The notes beneath the pieces are model-generated. The model made no database searches. It was not told the origin of the DNA and worked only from the letters and a program-made list of their open reading frames with translations. The translations under genes were made by a program, and so were the position numbers. A stretch of 17,091 bases of DNA from an uncultured Clostridia bacterium (GTDB lineage: Bacteria > Bacillota > Clostridia > TANB77 > CAG-508), in contig CALYAH010000139.1 of NCBI GenBank assembly GCA_944393455.1, positions 1 through 17,091 of the forward strand, read 5' to 3'. This document shows, piece by piece, positions 14,061-17,091 of this stretch (the first letter of the stretch is position 1; each line of letters begins with the position of its first letter).

Positions 14061-14390
14061 ATGAAAACATTTTTTGGAAGTATTTTTATAAAAAGAGAAA
14101 AATTAGAGGAGGCAGGAATAAAATATCCAATTAAATTGGAGTATTACAAAATTATAAATGAAGATGAATTTATACGTGGAGATCATGCGAAATACGGAAT
14201 TAAAATTGTAAAAACAGAATATTTAGATAATGATACTAAAGTAGAAGATAAGACAATTAAATATTTATCTAGTAATGAACAAAAAATAAATGATATTCTT
14301 ACTATATTAAAAGAAAATGAAGTGACACCAATATGTGTACAAGATGTGATTTGTGACTTTTCTAAAACTTCTTTGATATATAATTTATAG
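14061..14390 (+). CDS. Small cytosolic protein resembling the DUF6514 family
   Basis: 109 residues, no signal or membrane segment. It contains YYKIINEDEFIRGDHAKYGI and VKTEYLDNDTKVEDKTIKYL, and ends VTPICVQDVICDF plus a short tail. This layout, strands alternating with a helix and a closing P-x-x-V-x-D-V-x-x-D motif, matches what I recall of the DUF6514 family of clostridia; function unknown. Start: GAGGAGGAAG at 14049-14058 precedes the ATG at 14061; an in-frame ATG at 14037 lacks a ribosome binding site. It has its own promoter, ends in TAG and lies upstream of topA without an evident strong terminator. Confidence 0.8.
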   Translation: MKTFFGSIFIKREKLEEAGIKYPIKLEYYKIINEDEFIRGDHAKYGIKIVKTEYLDNDTKVEDKTIKYLSSNEQKINDILTILKENEVTPICVQDVICDFSKTSLIYNL

Positions 14391-14441
14391 TAAGGTAAGG
14401 GTAAATTAGAAGCATTTGCAAACTAAATTTCTATAAAAAGC

Positions 14442-14470
14442 TTGCAAATTGTGGGAAATTAGTCTAGAAT
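14442..14470 (+). promoter_or_regulatory. Probable topA promoter
   Basis: TTGCAA at 14442-14447 and TAGAAT at 14465-14470, spacer 17. The -35 box lies in the right arm of an inverted repeat, ATTTGCAA (14414-14421) with TTGCAAAT (14442-14449), so a protein or hairpin bound there could interfere with it. Confidence 0.55.
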
Positions 14471-14530
14471 ATCATATAGCGAATAAAGATAGCAACTAAA
14501 ATTGGGATGAACCAATATAAGGAGGAATAT

Positions 14531-16618
14531 ATGGCCGATAAGTTAATAATAGTAGAGTCACCTGCAAAAGCTAATACTATAAAAAAATTCCTAGGAGGAA
14601 GCACAAAAGTTGGAGCATCAATGGGACATGTAAGAGATTTACCAAAATCAAAATTAGGAGTTGATATAGAACACGATTTTGAGCCGGAATATATTAATAT
14701 TAGAGGAAAGGGAGATTTAATAAAATCATTAAAAAAAGATGCTAAACAAGCTAAAAAAGTATATATTGCAACTGACCCTGACCGTGAAGGAGAAGCTATT
14801 GCATGGCATTTGGCAACGATATTAAAAGATGAAAAAGATAAAATTACTAGAGTAACTTTTAATGAAATAACCAAAGGTGCTGTACAAAAAGCGATTAAAG
14901 AGCCAAGAAATATTGATGTAAATTTAGTAGACGCACAACAAGCAAGACGTGTATTAGACAGAATTGTAGGATATAAAATAAGTCCTCTTTTATGGAAAAA
15001 AGTAAGAAGAGGTTTATCAGCAGGACGTGTACAGTCAGTAGCAGTTAAGTTAATTGTTGATAGAGAAGAAGAAATTGAAAAATTTATACCAGAAGAGTAC
15101 TGGAATATTTATGCAAATTTAGAAGATAAAGAAACTAAAAAACAATTTGAAGCAAAGTTTTATGGAAAAGATGGTAAAAAACAAGAGATTCATAGTAAAG
15201 AAGAAGTAGAACAAATTTTAAGAGATATAGAAAAAGCACAATATATTGTAGATGAGGTAAAAAGAGGAGAAAAGAAAAGAACTCCAGCGCCACCTTTTAC
15301 TACTAGTACAATGCAACAGGAAGCTTCTAGAAAATTAGGATTTACATTAAAAAGAACTATGTCAATTGCACAAGGATTATATGAAGGAGTAAAAATACCT
15401 GAAAAGGGAACAGTAGGTTTAATTACATATATGAGAACAGACTCAACAAGAATTTCAGAAGAAGCAAGAGCAGCAGCAAAAACGCACATAATAAATACTT
15501 ATGGTGAAAATTACTATGAAAATCGATACTATAAAACAAAAAAAGATTCTCAAGATGCACACGAAGGTATTAGACCAACTTATGCAGAATTGGATCCAGA
15601 AAGTATAAAAGATTCATTAACAAAAGATCAATATAAATTATACAAATTAATTTATAATAGATTTATGGCAAGTCAGATGGCAGCGGCTATTTACAATACA
15701 ATGTCAGTAACAATAAATGCAAATAATTATAATTTTAAAGCAAATGGCCAAGCAATAAAATTTAAAGGCTTTATGAGATTATATGTAGGAGGAACAGATG
15801 CAAAGGAACAAGAGACAGAAGGTATGTTACCTGACTTAAAAGAAAATCAAGAATTGAAATTAGATAAAATAAATCCAAAACAAAGCTTTACTGAGCCACC
15901 ACCAAGATATACAGAGGCAAGCCTAGTAAAAGCTTTAGAGGAAAAAGGTATAGGAAGACCAAGTACATATTCTCCAACTATAACAACAATTTTAGAAAGA
16001 AGATACATTGAAAAAGAGCAAAAACAATTAATTCCAACTGAATTAGGGAAAGTAGTAAATAAGCTACTTACAGAAAATTTTACAGATGTTATAAATGTAG
16101 AATTTACAGCCAAAATAGAAAATGAATTTGACGAAATAGCAGAAGGAAAAGAAGAATGGAAAAAAATGATAAGAGAATTCTATGGGCCATTTGAAAAAGA
16201 ATTAGAAAAAGTAGAAAAGGAATTAGAGCATGTAGAGCTAGTAGAAGAAGTATCTGACATACCTTGCGAAAAATGTGGCAGGATGATGGTATATAAATAT
16301 GGAAGATATGGAAAATTTTTAGCATGTCCTGGATATCCAGAATGCAAAAATGCCAAACCAATTGTAGAAACAATTGATGTGCCATGTCCAAAATGTGGAG
16401 CAACAGTACAAGTAAGAAAAACAAAAAGAAAAAGAAATTACTATATATGTGAAAACAATCCAGAATCTTGTGACTACATATCATGGAACAAACCAAAACC
16501 AGGAGAAAAATGGAATCCAGAAGATGTAGAAGAAATAAAAAAAGAAACAAAAGAAGGAAGAAAAAGGACAGCTAAAAAAGCGACAAAAAGAAAAACTGCA
16601 AAGAAAAAGAAAGCATAA
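14531..16618 (+). CDS. topA: DNA topoisomerase I (type IA)
   Basis: Relaxes negative supercoils through a 5'-phosphotyrosine link. The 695-residue protein has a Toprim domain beginning LIIVESPAKANTIKKFLGG (5-23), the acidic TDPDREGE motif (81-88), RRGLSAGRVQSVAVKLIVDRE (159-179), and the catalytic Tyr300 in GLITYMRTDSTRIS. Two C-terminal four-cysteine zinc fingers follow: C579/C582/C599/C605 and C619/C622/C640/C647. A Lys/Arg-rich tail (about 677-695) probably binds DNA non-specifically. Start: AGGAGG at 14520-14525 serves the ATG at 14531; an in-frame ATG at 14507 has no ribosome binding site. In many Firmicutes topA follows dprA directly; here they are 12 kb apart with other genes between. 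Several CGT arginine codons show that the CGN box is translated. Confidence 0.97.
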   Translation: MADKLIIVESPAKANTIKKFLGGSTKVGASMGHVRDLPKSKLGVDIEHDFEPEYINIRGKGDLIKSLKKDAKQAKKVYIATDPDREGEAIAWHLATILKDEKDKITRVTFNEITKGAVQKAIKEPRNIDVNLVDAQQARRVLDRIVGYKISPLLWKKVRRGLSAGRVQSVAVKLIVDREEEIEKFIPEEYWNIYANLEDKETKKQFEAKFYGKDGKKQEIHSKEEVEQILRDIEKAQYIVDEVKRGEKKRTPAPPFTTSTMQQEASRKLGFTLKRTMSIAQGLYEGVKIPEKGTVGLITYMRTDSTRISEEARAAAKTHIINTYGENYYENRYYKTKKDSQDAHEGIRPTYAELDPESIKDSLTKDQYKLYKLIYNRFMASQMAAAIYNTMSVTINANNYNFKANGQAIKFKGFMRLYVGGTDAKEQETEGMLPDLKENQELKLDKINPKQSFTEPPPRYTEASLVKALEEKGIGRPSTYSPTITTILERRYIEKEQKQLIPTELGKVVNKLLTENFTDVINVEFTAKIENEFDEIAEGKEEWKKMIREFYGPFEKELEKVEKELEHVELVEEVSDIPCEKCGRMMVYKYGRYGKFLACPGYPECKNAKPIVETIDVPCPKCGATVQVRKTKRKRNYYICENNPESCDYISWNKPKPGEKWNPEDVEEIKKETKEGRKRTAKKATKRKTAKKKKA

Positions 16619-16660
16619 AAGAAAGAAAAATACGCCATAAAGAAAGAAAAATACGCCATA
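16619..16660 (+). repeat. Perfect tandem duplication of 21 bp carrying the 5' arm of the topA terminator
   Basis: 16619-16639 and 16640-16660 are identical. Each copy ends in AAAAATACGCCATA, which is complementary to TATGGCGTATTTTT at 16672-16685, so two alternative terminator stems are possible, one with an 11-base loop and one with a 32-base loop. Confidence 0.95.
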
Positions 16661-16685
16661 GCACTTGACAATATGGCGTATTTTT
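16647..16685 (+). terminator. topA intrinsic terminator
   Basis: AAAAATACGCCATA at 16647-16660 pairs perfectly with TATGGCGTATTTTT at 16672-16685 (14 bp, 11-base loop), ending in a T-run. The loop holds the -35 box of the following tRNA promoter. Confidence 0.92.
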
Positions 16686-16693
16686 GGTATTAT
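16665..16693 (+). promoter_or_regulatory. tRNA operon promoter nested in the topA terminator
   Basis: TTGACA at 16665-16670 lies in the terminator loop; TATTAT at 16688-16693 follows 17 bases later and is preceded by TGG (extended -10). The start would fall near 16700, about 32 bases before tRNA-Gly. Confidence 0.8.
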
Positions 16694-16731
16694 TTTAAAT
16701 GCTTGAACATATAATTAATAAGTAAGCAAAT

Positions 16732-16807
16732 GCGGGAATAGCTCAGTTGATAGAGCGCTGCCTTGCCAAGGCAGAGGTCGCGGGTTTGAGCCCCGTTTCC
16801 CGCTCCA
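16732..16807 (+). tRNA. tRNA-Gly (anticodon GCC)
   Basis: 76 bases with CCA encoded. Acceptor GCGGGAA/TTCCCGC plus T and CCA, D-arm AGCTCAGTTGATAGAGC, anticodon stem CTGCC/GGCAG with loop TTGCCAA (anticodon GCC at 16765-16767), and T-loop GTTTGAGCC. Reads GGC and GGT. GGC is the glycine codon recovered by the comM frameshift. Confidence 0.97.
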
Positions 16808-16809
16808 AG

Positions 16810-16884
16810 ATGTTTTTTGGGACGGAGTCAAAAAACATTAAAAGCTAGTTATATTTAATTACTATGGCGAGTATAATTAAATAT
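16810..16884 (+). repeat. Two consecutive hairpins between the tRNA genes
   Basis: ATGTTTTTT at 16810-16818 pairs with AAAAAACAT at 16830-16838 (9 bp, loop 11). ATATTTAATTA at 16851-16861 pairs with TAATTAAATAT at 16874-16884 (11 bp, loop 12). They fill almost all of the 79-base spacer and could be RNase processing sites that release the two tRNAs from one transcript. Confidence 0.7.
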
Positions 16885-16886
16885 AT

Positions 16887-16961
16887 GGCGACATAGCCAA
16901 GTGGCTAAGGCACGAGTCTGCAAAACTCTGATCCCCGGTTCGAATCCGGGTGTCGCCTCCA
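16887..16961 (+). tRNA. tRNA-Cys (anticodon GCA)
   Basis: 75 bases with CCA encoded. Acceptor GGCGACA/TGTCGCC plus T and CCA, D-arm AGCCAAGTGGCTAAGGC, anticodon loop CTGCAAA (GCA at 16920-16922), and T-arm CCCGG/CCGGG with loop TTCGAAT. Shares a transcript with tRNA-Gly. Confidence 0.97.
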
Positions 16962-17027
16962 ATTTGAATAAGTTTAGACGGTTATTACTTAAAATGATAC
17001 AATATATCAATATAACCGAAATTACAG

Positions 17028-17060
17028 AAAATACTGTCTTTTAAAACAGTATTTTATTTT
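17028..17060 (+). terminator. Terminator of the tRNA operon
   Basis: AAAATACTGT at 17028-17037 pairs with ACAGTATTTT at 17046-17055 (10 bp, 8-base loop) and is followed by a T-rich run. A further stem CGGTTAT/ATAACCG (16979-16985 with 17012-17018) lies just before it. Confidence 0.88.
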
Positions 17061-17091
17061 TATATTTAGCACAGAATATCATAGATTATTA

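Noticed and set aside
16104..16550. Minus-strand 148-residue ORF opposite topA
   Set aside because: Low-complexity Leu/Phe/His sequence that mirrors the Lys/Glu-rich topA frame; no ribosome binding site or homology. Other long minus-strand frames (for example 13084-13641 and 15190-15489) are shadows for the same reason.
1..17091. Alternative genetic code with TGA as tryptophan
   Set aside because: Conserved tryptophans are all TGG, and no gene is improved by reading through TGA. TGA is simply rare as a stop here.
1..17091. CRISPR array, prophage or insertion sequence with terminal repeats
   Set aside because: No regularly spaced direct repeats, phage genes or matching terminal inverted repeats were seen; the only mobile trace is the Rpn pseudogene.

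Overview
The window is AT-rich (GC under about 30% by eye), has strong AGGAGG-type ribosome binding sites, TTGACA/TATAAT promoters with 17-base spacers, and mostly TAA stops. Clostridial families (DUF975, DUF6514-like, a YgjP-type peptidase) and an OLE RNA/OapA pair point to an anaerobic low-GC Firmicute, most likely an uncultured gut Clostridia lineage. All but one gene lie on the + strand. TGG is the Trp codon and no intact gene ends in TGA.

Layout. 1-2.6 kb: a DNA-uptake/recombination operon comM (yifB)-dprA-yraN, with the 5' end of comM cut by the window edge. 2.6-4.0 kb: a DAACS-family cation symporter. 4.1-5.3 kb, minus strand: a dNTP triphosphohydrolase (dgt). 5.5-6.3 kb: a 37-residue small ORF coupled to a thymidylate kinase. 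6.5-7.7 kb: a roughly 620-nt structured RNA that I assign to OLE, with its own promoter, followed by its membrane partner gene oapA. 8.0-8.7 kb: a decayed Rpn/PD-(D/E)XK transposase-nuclease. 8.7-10.7 kb: an SDR oxidoreductase, a leader RNA with its own promoter and terminator, and two GNAT acetyltransferases. 10.8-12.6 kb: a Y-family DNA polymerase and a YgjP-like metallopeptidase. 12.6-14.4 kb: a large hairpin element, a DUF975 membrane protein and a DUF6514-like protein. 14.5-17.1 kb: topA, then tRNA-Gly(GCC) and tRNA-Cys(GCA).

The most notable observation concerns the codon CGG. Reading every intact gene in frame, I find CGG only twice. Both times it sits exactly where the conserved protein breaks, and both times skipping the C (+1 shift) restores the family sequence by reading GGN as glycine: ATT-C-GGC in the Walker A loop of comM, and TGC-C-GGA in oapA. 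Other CGN arginine codons (CGT, CGA) are used normally. This suggests that CGG may be unassigned here and act as a +1 frameshift site. Two independent sequencing errors or mutations remain the alternative. A possible leader peptide before the GNAT genes also contains an in-frame CGG.

The second main point is the OLE RNA with OapA, a membrane-bound ribonucleoprotein. Here it forms a stand-alone unit, and the protein itself needs the CGG frameshift. dprA has no canonical start codon at its proper N-terminus and seems to use ATT.
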